From: a virus
Strand: one strand, 5' to 3'
DNA length: 20,516 bases
IMG/VR virus record: IMGVR_UViG_3300009165_000051
Coordinates: 1 to 20,516 of that record
Part shown: positions 1 through 7,553 of the stretch, in pieces
Layout of the letters: each line of letters begins with the position of its first letter
Position numbering within the stretch: position 1 is the first letter of the stretch
Notes under the pieces: model-generated
Databases searched by the model: none
Seen by the model: the letters and a program-made list of their open reading frames with translations, nothing else
What the model was told of the DNA's origin: nothing
Made by a program: the position numbers and the translations under genes

Positions 1-335
1 AATAGACATTCTATTTCCAATGCTACCAAGGGTTTTATACTAGCCCCTCTTGTATGCATATCGGAAAGGGTTAATAAAGGAGTAGGAGCAGATATTTCTT
101 CAAAAACTTTATCTGGTGTCCAATCAAACTCTTTCATTTCCAACCAAGCGAAATAATTGGAATCCCATTCTTTTATTATACGATGTTCTCTACGTCCTCC
201 ATATAATTTTACCAAAACAGTTTTAGTATATTTGGGAGTGTTCCCTAAAATTTCGTAACCGTTTCCATTCGGTTTAGAGGATAGTAACTCTCGCAACTCC
301 TCTATTTTTTTATTTCTTCCTGCATAAATAGTCAT
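1..335 (-). CDS. Hypothetical protein, 3' end cut by window edge
   Basis: An open frame runs leftward from an ATG at 333-335 and is still open at base 1, giving 111 visible residues. It starts MTIYAGRNKKIEELRELL and is rich in charged residues, with a WLEMKEFDW segment near residue 65. I recognise no domain. It starts 12 bp after the stop of the radical-SAM gene, so it is probably the last visible member of the same leftward operon. The start follows an A-rich leader with no Shine-Dalgarno sequence, like most genes here. The reading frame is clear; the function is unknown. Confidence 0.75.
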   Translation of the reverse strand, partial: MTIYAGRNKKIEELRELLSSKPNGNGYEILGNTPKYTKTVLVKLYGGRREHRIIKEWDSNYFAWLEMKEFDWTPDKVFEEISAPTPLLTLSDMHTRGASIKPLVALEIECL

Positions 336-347
336 ATTTACTTTTGA

Positions 348-1544
348 TTAAAGTAACATTGGTAAATCTGTTTTAACTTCCGGTATTTCGTCTTTATCGC
401 CGGCACGACAATATACATTCATTCCTTTTTTAGCCCCCAAATTCTTAATCTCAGGGGAGTGTGCTAAAGAGAAGTACGGTCCAGTACCATTCCAATTCTC
501 TTTCATACGCTTGTACGAGTCAGGTTCCCTAAATTCGATCTCTTCCATATCATCCCAACTAACGCTACCCTTACGCTTTATGATTTGGATAGCATGTTGG
601 AAAGTAAATTCGTACTTTGGAAATAGATCGTCCACCCCACAACAGGATTCACAATCACTATCGAACGGTAGGTTTACAAAATCGGGAGAGGAAGATTTAA
701 CCCCACGTTCATGTAGCATTTGGGAAAACTTCTTACCTATGGGACGCCATACCTTATCCGTATTCCCGTCCATCATTTTGGCGTAATTAAACTTGTTATC
801 TCGGAAATACTCTTGGGCTATTCGGGCATTGGAAGTCCGGTAGTTATAATAGCTAACATGCTTTGCTCCGTACTTCTTGGCGTTGTCGGCATAACCCGAT
901 AGACATTCGTCCGAACTATTAATACCGTACATGATAGGCTCCCACCGTACCCCGCACCATACTCCTTTGCGGTTTAAATCTCCGACCAGACGCCATCGCA
1001 TGCTAGGCTGGGGAGCGTTCGGTTCCAACTTATAATTCAAAGTATCCGTCCCTCCCATGATAGATATTATGACGGCACAATTCAAATCCTTTATAATATC
1101 CAAGTACCGACGCATACCTATCAAATGAGATTTGGTTTCAAAGATAACCGGAACTTTGTATTCACGGAATAGTTCCAAAACCGGAACTACTACGTTATCA
1201 TTGAAGTCCTCTATGCAAAACGTTTCCGATTTGCTTCCCATATTAAAGGGCAATCCCCGACGAAGGCATTGGATAGTCCAATCTTTGGTAGGTTTATCCG
1301 AACCAAATGCTCGGTCGAATAACTCCTTATAATCATCGACATTGCACGGACGTACCAAATCACGATTCCATCCGGTATAATATTTCTCGTACAGTTCCTG
1401 TTCCATTTCCCGACAGAAGCACCACCAACACCCCATGGAGCAACCGGAGAAAATGTCTCCGCCAAACGCTTGGGGACAACATAGTGAATCTCCTCTCCAT
1501 CCTGCAATAGAACCGAATTGTAACTGAGATATGTTTTTCTTCAT
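348..1544 (-). CDS. Radical-SAM protein, spore photoproduct lyase-like (SplB/COG1533 type)
   Basis: The 398-residue product has the radical-SAM iron-sulfur motif Cx3Cx2C at C35, C39 and C42, inside a GCSMGCWWC stretch. Further motifs match the spore photoproduct lyase/DNA repair photolyase family: ETKSHLI (about 136-142), SIMG (161-164), the EP...PS..R segment (174-185), and a later strand with WEPIMYGIN (201-209). Such enzymes use a 4Fe-4S cluster and S-adenosylmethionine to start radical chemistry, classically repair of UV-damaged thymines. Extra cysteines at C298, C301, C302 and C379 could bind a second cluster or metal. Its ATG overlaps the stop of the glycosyltransferase gene (TAATG), which suggests translational coupling. 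The neighbours (glycosyltransferase, DUF362) make modification of DNA, a nucleotide or a peptide as plausible as repair. The family call is firm; the substrate is unknown. Confidence 0.82.
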   Translation of the reverse strand: MKKNISQLQFGSIAGWRGDSLCCPQAFGGDIFSGCSMGCWWCFCREMEQELYEKYYTGWNRDLVRPCNVDDYKELFDRAFGSDKPTKDWTIQCLRRGLPFNMGSKSETFCIEDFNDNVVVPVLELFREYKVPVIFETKSHLIGMRRYLDIIKDLNCAVIISIMGGTDTLNYKLEPNAPQPSMRWRLVGDLNRKGVWCGVRWEPIMYGINSSDECLSGYADNAKKYGAKHVSYYNYRTSNARIAQEYFRDNKFNYAKMMDGNTDKVWRPIGKKFSQMLHERGVKSSSPDFVNLPFDSDCESCCGVDDLFPKYEFTFQHAIQIIKRKGSVSWDDMEEIEFREPDSYKRMKENWNGTGPYFSLAHSPEIKNLGAKKGMNVYCRAGDKDEIPEVKTDLPMLL

Positions 1545-2434
1545 TAACTTAACTTCTTTAAAATATGAGCAGCAGTTTTACTGGGAGGTTCTTTTATGGG
1601 GTTCCTTCCAAAAATATCTACTACATAGTGTTTGTTATAACGAATATGAGGCTTTCCTTTGGAACTTAAATGATAGGTAACCAAGGGATTACTCTCTACC
1701 AAAATGTTTGCAGAATCTTTTTGCTTACTAAAGTCCATAGTTCCCCCACAACCGGAAGATCGTGTCTTCCCCGTTACCGAAGTAACCATAACTGATTCAT
1801 ACCCTTTATGCAAGGCTTTATAAACCAAATCCAAATCATCAAAATATCGTAGGTTAGGATTACTAAATCCTACCTCTTCAAACGTTTCCGTGTTCCATAT
1901 GACGGCATTCCCTATTTGAGTAGTAGAAATGTAACGTTCGTTAGGTTGATTATAAGTTAGCATACCTCCCATAAATCCTGCATTTATAGTAGCACACGCT
2001 AGGTTATGAATATTATCAAAAGCCTCAAATAAGGGAAGTATGGTGGAAGTTAAATTCACATCCGCATCAAATCGGAAAAGTCTTTTGGAGTAACGGGAGG
2101 ATATACTTTGAATGATGTTCTCTTTTCCCCCACATCCCACGTTCTTGTCTAACCAAACGTAAATATAATTGTTACACTTTTGGACTGATTCCCAAATCTC
2201 TTTAGAATCAAACGGGGATAGATCATTCACGATAACATAAAGCCAATTAGCTTTTGATTCCTTTTCGTCCATACGTAAGCTATCCAAGGAACGGAGCATA
2301 GGGGTAAAGTTATTGGCTACATTCCGTTCCGGCTTTTTTACGCCATGACTATCTACCCGATAGCCGGAGAAATAATATCCGCACCCTACGACACAATCGT
2401 ATTGATCTGAAATGATTCTCTTCTCTATCTTCAT
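1544..2434 (-). CDS. GT-A fold glycosyltransferase-like protein
   Basis: The 296-residue product shows a family-2-like glycosyltransferase layout: a sugar-nucleotide/metal DxD-type motif in RFDADV (D123, D125), then GNAVIWNTETFEEVGF (175-190), and an acidic FDDLDLVYKALHKGY segment (198-212) resembling the ED-D/L-R/A-GY region of GT2 enzymes. The N-terminal CVVGCGYYFSGYR is atypical for a classic GT2 nucleotide site. No membrane segment or signal peptide is visible, so it should be cytoplasmic. It overlaps the DUF362 gene upstream by 4 bp (ATGA) and the radical-SAM gene downstream by 1 bp. Possible acceptors include modified phage DNA bases, a cofactor or a protein. The fold assignment is moderately confident; donor and acceptor are unknown. 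Confidence 0.65.
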   Translation of the reverse strand: MKIEKRIISDQYDCVVGCGYYFSGYRVDSHGVKKPERNVANNFTPMLRSLDSLRMDEKESKANWLYVIVNDLSPFDSKEIWESVQKCNNYIYVWLDKNVGCGGKENIIQSISSRYSKRLFRFDADVNLTSTILPLFEAFDNIHNLACATINAGFMGGMLTYNQPNERYISTTQIGNAVIWNTETFEEVGFSNPNLRYFDDLDLVYKALHKGYESVMVTSVTGKTRSSGCGGTMDFSKQKDSANILVESNPLVTYHLSSKGKPHIRYNKHYVVDIFGRNPIKEPPSKTAAHILKKLS

Positions 2435-3267
2435 CGGTAACTTATCGGCAATTCGTAGAACTTTACAAATTGATTCGGAACTGGAACGCTTGCAAAATCC
2501 GAACTTATGTATTTCAAATACTTTATAATTTTGGGATCAATCCCCATGAGTTTCGTAGCCGTTACATCTATCTCCCACTGATCCGTACCGGATAATAGGA
2601 CTTTGGAACGCACCCTACTACCGCACTGCTCGGCATATTCCGCTCCCTCTATCCCGTCCATGACAACGAAGTTTACAAACTGTTTTGTTAGTTCATAGAG
2701 ATCGGCAAGCCGTTCATGTAGAACGGGTACGCTAGCACGGGGATGCATACTACCTTTTTGGGTCATGGTGCCCATCATGTTCTTTATAGCCCCAGTAATT
2801 CCAGCCATACAATGCACCTTCATCTTGGGTATGTTAATTACAATATCTGAATTTAACATGTAGTCAGAGAACTTTGCACCATAAAGGCTTCGGTAAGTTT
2901 CCAAACGCTTTAACGTAAACTTATGAAAGTTCTCCCCGTCTTGCAAAGGAACTAATTCCAACATAGGGTATTTATCTTTCAAAGCAAAGTATCCGGTAGA
3001 TTTAATCGTAGCGTCCCACTGATCCTTGAACCCGCATTCTCCTACGATAATGTGCGTAGGATTTTGCTGCAGGAGTTTTTCCACCACCATTTCCACTACC
3101 TTGACGTGAGTAGTCGAGGGAAAGTCCCACGTCGATAAAGGGGAAACCAGGTTTGGTTTGATAAACACGGTTTTCCCCGTCACCGTAGGAAATCCACTCC
3201 AGAAATACTCTGGAATGGATTCTACGGATAGGGTGGAATAGCTTCTATGCTCGACGATTTGTACCAT
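2431..3267 (-). CDS. DUF362 family protein
   Basis: The 278-residue product matches DUF362 closely by eye: VFIKPNL (34-40), IIVGECG (73-79), VINIPKMKVH (143-152), GITGAIKNMMG (156-166), an HERLADLY segment (184-191), VVMDGIEG (201-208), and IDVTATKLMGIDP (233-245). The DUF362 domain is about the full length of this protein. The ferredoxin-type 4Fe-4S extension seen in some homologues is absent. The biochemical role of DUF362 is not established to my knowledge, and the family is found mainly in cellular organisms. The ATG sits directly after the stop of the acidic protein (TAAATG), and the 3' end overlaps the glycosyltransferase start by 4 bp, so it is embedded in the coupled operon. The family call is strong; the function is open. 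Confidence 0.85.
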   Translation of the reverse strand: MVQIVEHRSYSTLSVESIPEYFWSGFPTVTGKTVFIKPNLVSPLSTWDFPSTTHVKVVEMVVEKLLQQNPTHIIVGECGFKDQWDATIKSTGYFALKDKYPMLELVPLQDGENFHKFTLKRLETYRSLYGAKFSDYMLNSDIVINIPKMKVHCMAGITGAIKNMMGTMTQKGSMHPRASVPVLHERLADLYELTKQFVNFVVMDGIEGAEYAEQCGSRVRSKVLLSGTDQWEIDVTATKLMGIDPKIIKYLKYISSDFASVPVPNQFVKFYELPISYR

Positions 3268-3852
3268 TTACGCCGTGGGAATCTTCTGGTCGGGAGCAAA
3301 ATGTTTAACTACTTTGGCAACCAATTTGATAAGACCTTTGTTCTCATTATCGTTTGCCTTGCCTCCGTTCTTTACCATAAAGGCGTTTGCTTTCTTTACC
3401 CAATCGTCTATGGTTTTCGGGTTTAGCAACAGAGCCTCACAAACAGCGTCGGTACGAACATACCCGTTTCCGTTTTTCTTCGGAGCAGGTTTCTTTGGTT
3501 TCTTCTCCGGTTCAGGTTCAGGAGCCTCATCTTCTTCCTCTTCCTCTTCCTCTTCCTCCTCTTCTTCAGGTTCAGGTTCTTTTTTCTTCCCCTTATTTAC
3601 AGGAGCCTTCCCCACGTTCTTCTCGTGAAGTTCTTTTGCTTTGTCCTGTTCCGGTTCTCCTTCCAATTCGTTGATAACGTCCTGGGTAGGCTTGGTAAAC
3701 TTATCGACCTCAGGGTCAATGTACGTGATAGCTTCTTTTATCTCTTTTACAAGATCGGCAATTTTGCCTTGAACATCGATGGGAGGCTCTAACCCCGTCA
3801 TCACCTTGTTCATTTCCTTTGCGGCACTCCGCAGTCTTTTTTCATCTAACAT
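3268..3852 (-). CDS. Acidic low-complexity protein with C-terminal RxDAV domain
   Basis: The 194-residue protein has three parts. Residues 1-80 are a helical, charged N-terminal region. Residues 81-128 are a disordered linker with a run of about a dozen glutamates flanked by PEP and KKP repeats. Residues 131-185 form a compact C-terminal domain starting YVRTDAV. That domain resembles residues 13-70 of the small protein at 17267-17578 (FTRADAV, then a conserved GK..N..E.K pattern), so the two may be distant paralogues. It is the first gene of the leftward operon with DUF362, the glycosyltransferase and the radical-SAM gene, and it sits behind a promoter-like 19-mer at 3888-3906. The leader TTAATCAAAACC just upstream supports this ATG. 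The function is unknown. A modification substrate or scaffold role would be speculation. Confidence 0.75.
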   Translation of the reverse strand: MLDEKRLRSAAKEMNKVMTGLEPPIDVQGKIADLVKEIKEAITYIDPEVDKFTKPTQDVINELEGEPEQDKAKELHEKNVGKAPVNKGKKKEPEPEEEEEEEEEEEEDEAPEPEPEKKPKKPAPKKNGNGYVRTDAVCEALLLNPKTIDDWVKKANAFMVKNGGKANDNENKGLIKLVAKVVKHFAPDQKIPTA

Positions 3853-3887
3853 ACTCTTTTTCGGTTTTGATTAAACTTACAAAATTC

Positions 3888-3906
3888 TAACGTATTATAC
3901 AAATAA
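3888..3906 (-). promoter_or_regulatory. Duplicated 19-nt promoter-like element, copy 1
   Basis: Read on the minus strand this is TTATTTGTATAATACGTTA. An identical copy lies at 7530-7548. Both sit in short gaps directly upstream of leftward genes, here 36 bp from the ATG of the acidic protein. The element contains a TTTG and a TATAAT-like hexamer. It most likely drives the DUF362/glycosyltransferase/radical-SAM operon. Promoter activity is inferred only from the repetition and position. Confidence 0.5.
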
Positions 3907-3937
3907 ATTTACAAACAAATTATAAACATGTGCAAAA

Positions 3938-5200
3938 CTAGTCGTTATCCTTACCATCCCCTGTTACTTCCCAGTGGGTTTCCGTATTGTTTTCCGTTCG
4001 GGAAAACCGTAATGATAGTTCTCCGAATTGGAACCCTGCTGCTCGTTGCTTATCCTTTGAAATCTCAAACCAGGCTTCCCCCATATCTACGCACCTACTA
4101 CCGTGAGGCGTTAAGCGGAAGATATTATGAGCCATAGCCCCCATAGAACTAGCCCCACGTAGCCCTTTCTTCTTGTCCTTACCGGCATGATGTAAGAGTA
4201 AACAAGCCACTTTCAAAGCCCGTAAGTCCCTGAGGAACGGGTTAATCTTATTGTTCCACTCCGAATTGCTATTCTCCTCTTCCAAATTGAAGAGAGTACT
4301 GATGCTATCCAAAACTACTACCTTGTAATTCGGATGCTTCTCTAACCAGCGTATGACTTTGATTTGATTCTCCCTATCCGCCAAGGAAAAGGAATCTCCC
4401 GTATCCAATTGATATTCCGGTATGGATAGTATTTGCATACGGTATTTACCTGCCTGTTTCCCTAACCATTCAAATCCCTTTATCCGTTCCTCCATTTCCT
4501 GCTCCCCCAACTCCCCGTCTATGTACAACGTTCCCGTAGGGTTTTTAACTAGCCAGGTTCCCATTTCAGCCTCTTCTGTTTCGTAGTCCCGTAATCCCAG
4601 CATATAACTTATTGCTATGGACAGTAAGGATTTACCGGAGCCATAGTTACCGTAGAGGATTGTCGTTTGCCCCTCTTTTAGCCACGGTTGCAACAACGTA
4701 CGGGGGTGTTTCCTCCTCCTCTCCCTTATCCGTTCGATCGGCACTATAAACGTGTCCAAATTACGTTTAGCCGTGCCCAGCGGTTTAAACTCCCGTATCA
4801 TCTTCTCTGCTTCCTCCCGTTTCCCTTCTGCAGAGAGGGCTTCAACCGTAGCGGTAAACATTTTTACATGTTGGTCGTTAAGGTATTTGTCCGTAGCGTC
4901 TAGCAACGGGGTGACGTCCAAGCCCTCCCGTTCGTACTCCCGACTGAGCCCAGGTAAAATATCCTGTTCGATTTCCTCTGCAAGATTCTTGGGTATCTGG
5001 TTCTCACGGATAGCGTTGTAGTAGATCGACTCAATGTCACGACCAGGTGCCCGTTCATACTTGTCGAAGTATTCCCAACACCATGTAGCTATTCTTCGAG
5101 CCATAGCCGATTCAATAAGTCTGGAGTTCCAAACCGTTTGTACCTTCTGGCAATACTCTGTCGAAGTTATTAGCCCTATGACAATCTGACGTTCGATCAT
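3938..5200 (-). CDS. Replicative DNA helicase, DnaB N-domain-like plus RepA/AAA_25-type RecA fold
   Basis: The 420-residue product has an N-terminal helical region (about 1-140) starting MIERQIVIGLI, like the DnaB N-terminal domain. It is followed by a RecA-fold ATPase: Walker A GNYGSGKS (184-191), a catalytic-glutamate segment YIDGELGEQ (226-234), Walker B KVVVLDS (293-299), LLLHHAGKD (334-342), and an RGASS stretch (348-352) that could hold the arginine finger. This is the organisation of hexameric phage or plasmid replicative helicases. I place the start at 5198-5200, where ATG overlaps the upstream stop (ATGA); a longer reading from 5239 would lie inside the preceding gene. It follows a probable helicase loader and lies near the primase. 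The helicase call is strong; the exact subfamily is less certain. Confidence 0.85.
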   Translation of the reverse strand: MIERQIVIGLITSTEYCQKVQTVWNSRLIESAMARRIATWCWEYFDKYERAPGRDIESIYYNAIRENQIPKNLAEEIEQDILPGLSREYEREGLDVTPLLDATDKYLNDQHVKMFTATVEALSAEGKREEAEKMIREFKPLGTAKRNLDTFIVPIERIRERRRKHPRTLLQPWLKEGQTTILYGNYGSGKSLLSIAISYMLGLRDYETEEAEMGTWLVKNPTGTLYIDGELGEQEMEERIKGFEWLGKQAGKYRMQILSIPEYQLDTGDSFSLADRENQIKVIRWLEKHPNYKVVVLDSISTLFNLEEENSNSEWNNKINPFLRDLRALKVACLLLHHAGKDKKKGLRGASSMGAMAHNIFRLTPHGSRCVDMGEAWFEISKDKQRAAGFQFGELSLRFSRTENNTETHWEVTGDGKDND

Positions 5201-5670
5201 GGTATGAATTTTATTCCGGTAATAGGATGAACATAGCATTCACGTTTAGGGTTCCAAACATATTTGGTACCGTCATCGAATATGGGAGGATGATTATTGT
5301 TTGAAGATTGTTCATCCCTTTGCTCCCAGGTACGGATTGCAGCTTGCCAATCCTTCATACGGTTTTTACCTATCATCCACCCTTTGGAGGAGTTCCAATC
5401 ATAAAAAGTTTTGGGGTTAATTTTGTTATGTCTTTGTTTGCAATATTCACGTACCCATTCTAGTTTTGGAGGGATAATATTCTTTTGCAGTGGATTTCTC
5501 TCTACTCTCTCTCTTTTTATTTCTTTAGGTATCACCCTTTCTTTCTTTTTCGGAAAATCGGTCGAATCATCCCATGCAAAATCTATTTGCAAATGGTATG
5601 AAATTACTCTTCCATGCTCGTCTTTTTGCACAGTTTCTTTAGCGTATTTTAATGGATAATCTCTTCTCAT
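5197..5670 (-). CDS. Probable replication accessory protein / helicase loader
   Basis: The 157-residue basic protein carries a C-terminal module of about residues 68-114: PPKLEWVREYCKQR, then FYDWNSSKGW and GKNRMKDWQAAIRTWEQ. The pattern 'Y/W-x-GW-x-x-GK-x-x-MKDW-x-AxR-xW' is one I know from the ends of phage replication initiator and DnaD-like proteins. The last residues (YVWNPKRECYVHPITG) may form a small extra domain. The gene directly precedes and overlaps the replicative helicase (ATGA), consistent with loading that helicase at an origin. Its ATG follows the leader TTTTTTAATCAAAAAAC. The replication link is likely; the loader role is inferred. Confidence 0.6.
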   Translation of the reverse strand: MRRDYPLKYAKETVQKDEHGRVISYHLQIDFAWDDSTDFPKKKERVIPKEIKRERVERNPLQKNIIPPKLEWVREYCKQRHNKINPKTFYDWNSSKGWMIGKNRMKDWQAAIRTWEQRDEQSSNNNHPPIFDDGTKYVWNPKRECYVHPITGIKFIP

Positions 5671-5702
5671 GTTTTTTGATTAAAAAAGGAAAACCAGAGA
5701 GG

Positions 5703-5831
5703 TTATGAGTAGCTAGCCCCGTCCCCCCTCTGGAAATCCCCAACCTTAAAAAAGCGTCCATCAACTGTTGATAACGTTAGAGAGTATACAGTTATGATGA
5801 ACGGAAATATTTTCTTCATGTCTAGCTCCAT
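5703..5831 (-). CDS. Candidate 42-residue peptide with signal-like N-terminus
   Basis: A short leftward frame fills part of the 237-bp gap between the primase and the probable loader. It can start at 5831 (MELD) or at an internal ATG at 5817-5819, and it ends at a TAA at 5703-5705. From the internal ATG the peptide begins MKKIFPFIITVYSLTLSTV, a positively charged start with a hydrophobic core like a signal peptide or small membrane peptide. A GGAG lies about 6 nt before that ATG, which is unusual in this genome. The rest of the gap holds a 6+1+6 palindrome at 5759-5771 and the AT-rich promoter-side DNA. It may be a chance frame; there is no homology evidence. Confidence 0.3.
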   Translation of the reverse strand: MELDMKKIFPFIITVYSLTLSTVDGRFFKVGDFQRGDGASYS

Positions 5832-5907
5832 GTTAATACGATTCAGAGTTTAAAGGTAAACGACGTTTTTTTAATTTCCTAATTTGGTACTAACTATTTT
5901 TTAACTA

Positions 5908-6828
5908 CTACTTTATCAACTGTTTAACCAAGTAGTCTGCTTCTTCTTGTTTCATACTTCCAGGATCATCGTGCTGACCTAAAAGCATAGTTTCAGCCTT
6001 AATACCCCTGAATTTTAACTCTGCTACTAATCGGTCGGCTTGTACCTGAGCCTGACTTTCGGGATCATATATTACCCATACCCGTTTAAAGGTACGAGCA
6101 ATTACCCGTACCTGTTCCGGTGTATACTGTATACCGGACGTAGCAAACGAACAGGTTCCCAAACGCCAAACGTCCGTTGGACCTTCAACGCAGATACCCG
6201 TCTCACGCCATTCGTCCTGCCGACCGTAGAGGATATGCTTGTGGGGTATTAACTCCCTGCCCTTCGGGCAAGCTTTGTACCGCTTCTCATGGGAAGCCTT
6301 ATTCAAAGCTAGTCGGGTATCAAACGAAACCATTTGATAGTCCCAGTGGAAAGGAATAAGGATTCTGTTTCGGTACTCTATGAAATCGTCTAGGACGCTG
6401 GTTGGGCCAGTACTCATGAGTCCCCATATCTGTTCTAACCGATCAGGATCATAACCTCTTTTGGATAGATATACCTTGTGCCCATCGGACAGCGGGGTAA
6501 CTCCAGTAGGTAATTTGAATTCAATCTTTTTCTCTATTGGAATTACCTGTTCCGTCCGGCGAGCAAGGAGTAGTCCATATTGTCGGACTATCTCTCTGGA
6601 TTCCGTTTCTCTGATATTTAAGATTTTAGACAAAGTGGGTGTAATAGGATGCCAGCCACACCGCCAACAAAAATAGTAATTGCTGTCGATGTTGAATCCT
6701 AAATGATACCCAATATGATCCCCCGTACACCAAGGACATTCCGTATTCGCCCAGCCTGGACGAGCGTGTTTATGCCCCTCAGTGACGAAGTCTACACTGA
6801 AATCCTGATATAGCCGGACTATATCCAT
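5908..6828 (-). CDS. DnaG-type primase (zinc ribbon plus TOPRIM)
   Basis: The 306-residue product begins with a zinc-binding CPWC (C31, C34) paired with CWRC (C54, C57). This is followed by a basic linker and a TOPRIM domain with CVEGPTDVWRLG (213-224), WVIYDPES (251-258) and DDPGS (287-291). The glutamate and aspartates in these motifs are the metal-binding residues of DnaG-type primases. The protein is compact: there is a linker region (YRNRILIPF at 152-160) but no helicase domain, unlike T7 gp4. It should make RNA primers for phage DNA synthesis together with the helicase at 3938-5200. It is separated by 3 bp from the gene upstream. The assignment is strong. Confidence 0.85.
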   Translation of the reverse strand: MDIVRLYQDFSVDFVTEGHKHARPGWANTECPWCTGDHIGYHLGFNIDSNYYFCWRCGWHPITPTLSKILNIRETESREIVRQYGLLLARRTEQVIPIEKKIEFKLPTGVTPLSDGHKVYLSKRGYDPDRLEQIWGLMSTGPTSVLDDFIEYRNRILIPFHWDYQMVSFDTRLALNKASHEKRYKACPKGRELIPHKHILYGRQDEWRETGICVEGPTDVWRLGTCSFATSGIQYTPEQVRVIARTFKRVWVIYDPESQAQVQADRLVAELKFRGIKAETMLLGQHDDPGSMKQEEADYLVKQLIK

Positions 6829-6831
6829 AAG

Positions 6832-7260
6832 CTAAAAGTTTATCTCACTCGTGATTTTCCCTTTATAGCCTCTGCGACGGAGTTCTGTAATCAACTCCTG
6901 GGTAGATACGTCCGTCAGTTTCAATTTATTCCCGTTTGCCGTTGGAACCTCTCCCAATAACCGATCTTTGATGACCGGAGTTCTCTTGGAATACTTGTAG
7001 GCGTTATAACTGTCTATGAGGTTCTTTACCTCTAGGTCTGTAAACGATTCCGTTTTTTTAGCCTTCCATTTCCCTCGTGAACCTAGTCCAACGAAAGGGG
7101 TAAACAAGCCTTGTCTGCTCACATGGGAAGAAAAAGTGCTGGATATTCCATACTTCTTGACTAACTCCCCAAGGGTAACTGGTAAGTCGGCTTGACAGTA
7201 CTCAAGCCATTCATTTAAGAATGCTTTGTACCTTGCGGTTGTGTCTGATCTGTATACCAT
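6832..7260 (-). CDS. Hypothetical protein, possible DNA-binding
   Basis: The 142-residue basic protein is preceded by the conserved leader (CCAAAACCTTAAAAA before the ATG) and is followed after 3 bp by the primase gene. Residues 25-50 (LPVTLGELVKKYGISSTFSSHVSRQG) look like a helix-turn-helix in which a short recognition helix follows KKYGIS. The C-terminus (LTDVSTQELITELRRRGYKGKI, about 114-136) is a short helical 'ELRxRGY' element seen at the ends of assorted phage proteins. A replication-associated DNA-binding role fits its position, but I do not recognise a named family. Confidence 0.65.
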   Translation of the reverse strand: MVYRSDTTARYKAFLNEWLEYCQADLPVTLGELVKKYGISSTFSSHVSRQGLFTPFVGLGSRGKWKAKKTESFTDLEVKNLIDSYNAYKYSKRTPVIKDRLLGEVPTANGNKLKLTDVSTQELITELRRRGYKGKITSEINF

Positions 7261-7281
7261 TTTTTAAGGTTTTGGTGAATA

Positions 7282-7518
7282 CTAACGTTTCATTACTGTT
7301 GTAAATTCTTTTGCCTCCTCCATAGAGATAGCTTTCTCTTGGAGTAGTTTATGAGCAAAGTCTACCCGATACATTGGGTGAACATTCCTCAGGAGTTCTA
7401 CCAAAGACATTTCTAAAACCTTTGGTGGGTGGGTGTTATTATCCTTATCCACATAGGGTAATCCTAGTGAAGTGTTCGTTGCCACGATGGCTTGTTCTAA
7501 TTCTTGTCTTGTCGTCAT
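7282..7518 (-). CDS. Hypothetical small protein
   Basis: The 78-residue, mostly helical, charged protein (MTTRQELEQAIVATNTSLGL at the start, KAISMEEAKEFTTVMKR at the end) has no motif I recognise. It is the first gene after the promoter-like 19-mer at 7530-7548, so it probably opens the unit that continues into the 142-residue protein and the primase. The length and position support a real gene; the function is unknown. Confidence 0.65.
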   Translation of the reverse strand: MTTRQELEQAIVATNTSLGLPYVDKDNNTHPPKVLEMSLVELLRNVHPMYRVDFAHKLLQEKAISMEEAKEFTTVMKR

Positions 7519-7529
7519 AGTCTTAAAAT

Positions 7530-7548
7530 TAACGTATTATACAAATAA
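7530..7548 (-). promoter_or_regulatory. Duplicated 19-nt promoter-like element, copy 2
   Basis: Identical to the element at 3888-3906 (minus strand TTATTTGTATAATACGTTA). It lies in the 35-bp gap between the sigma-like gene and the 78-residue gene, 11 bp from the latter's ATG. If it is a promoter, the transcript leader would be very short. Confidence 0.5.
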
Positions 7549-7553
7549 CTTTT

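Noticed and set aside
3275-3674. Two plus-strand frames rich in Ser or Pro/Leu opposite the acidic protein
   Set aside because: They are mirror readings of the poly-Glu linker (GAG/GAA repeats) and have no independent gene signals.
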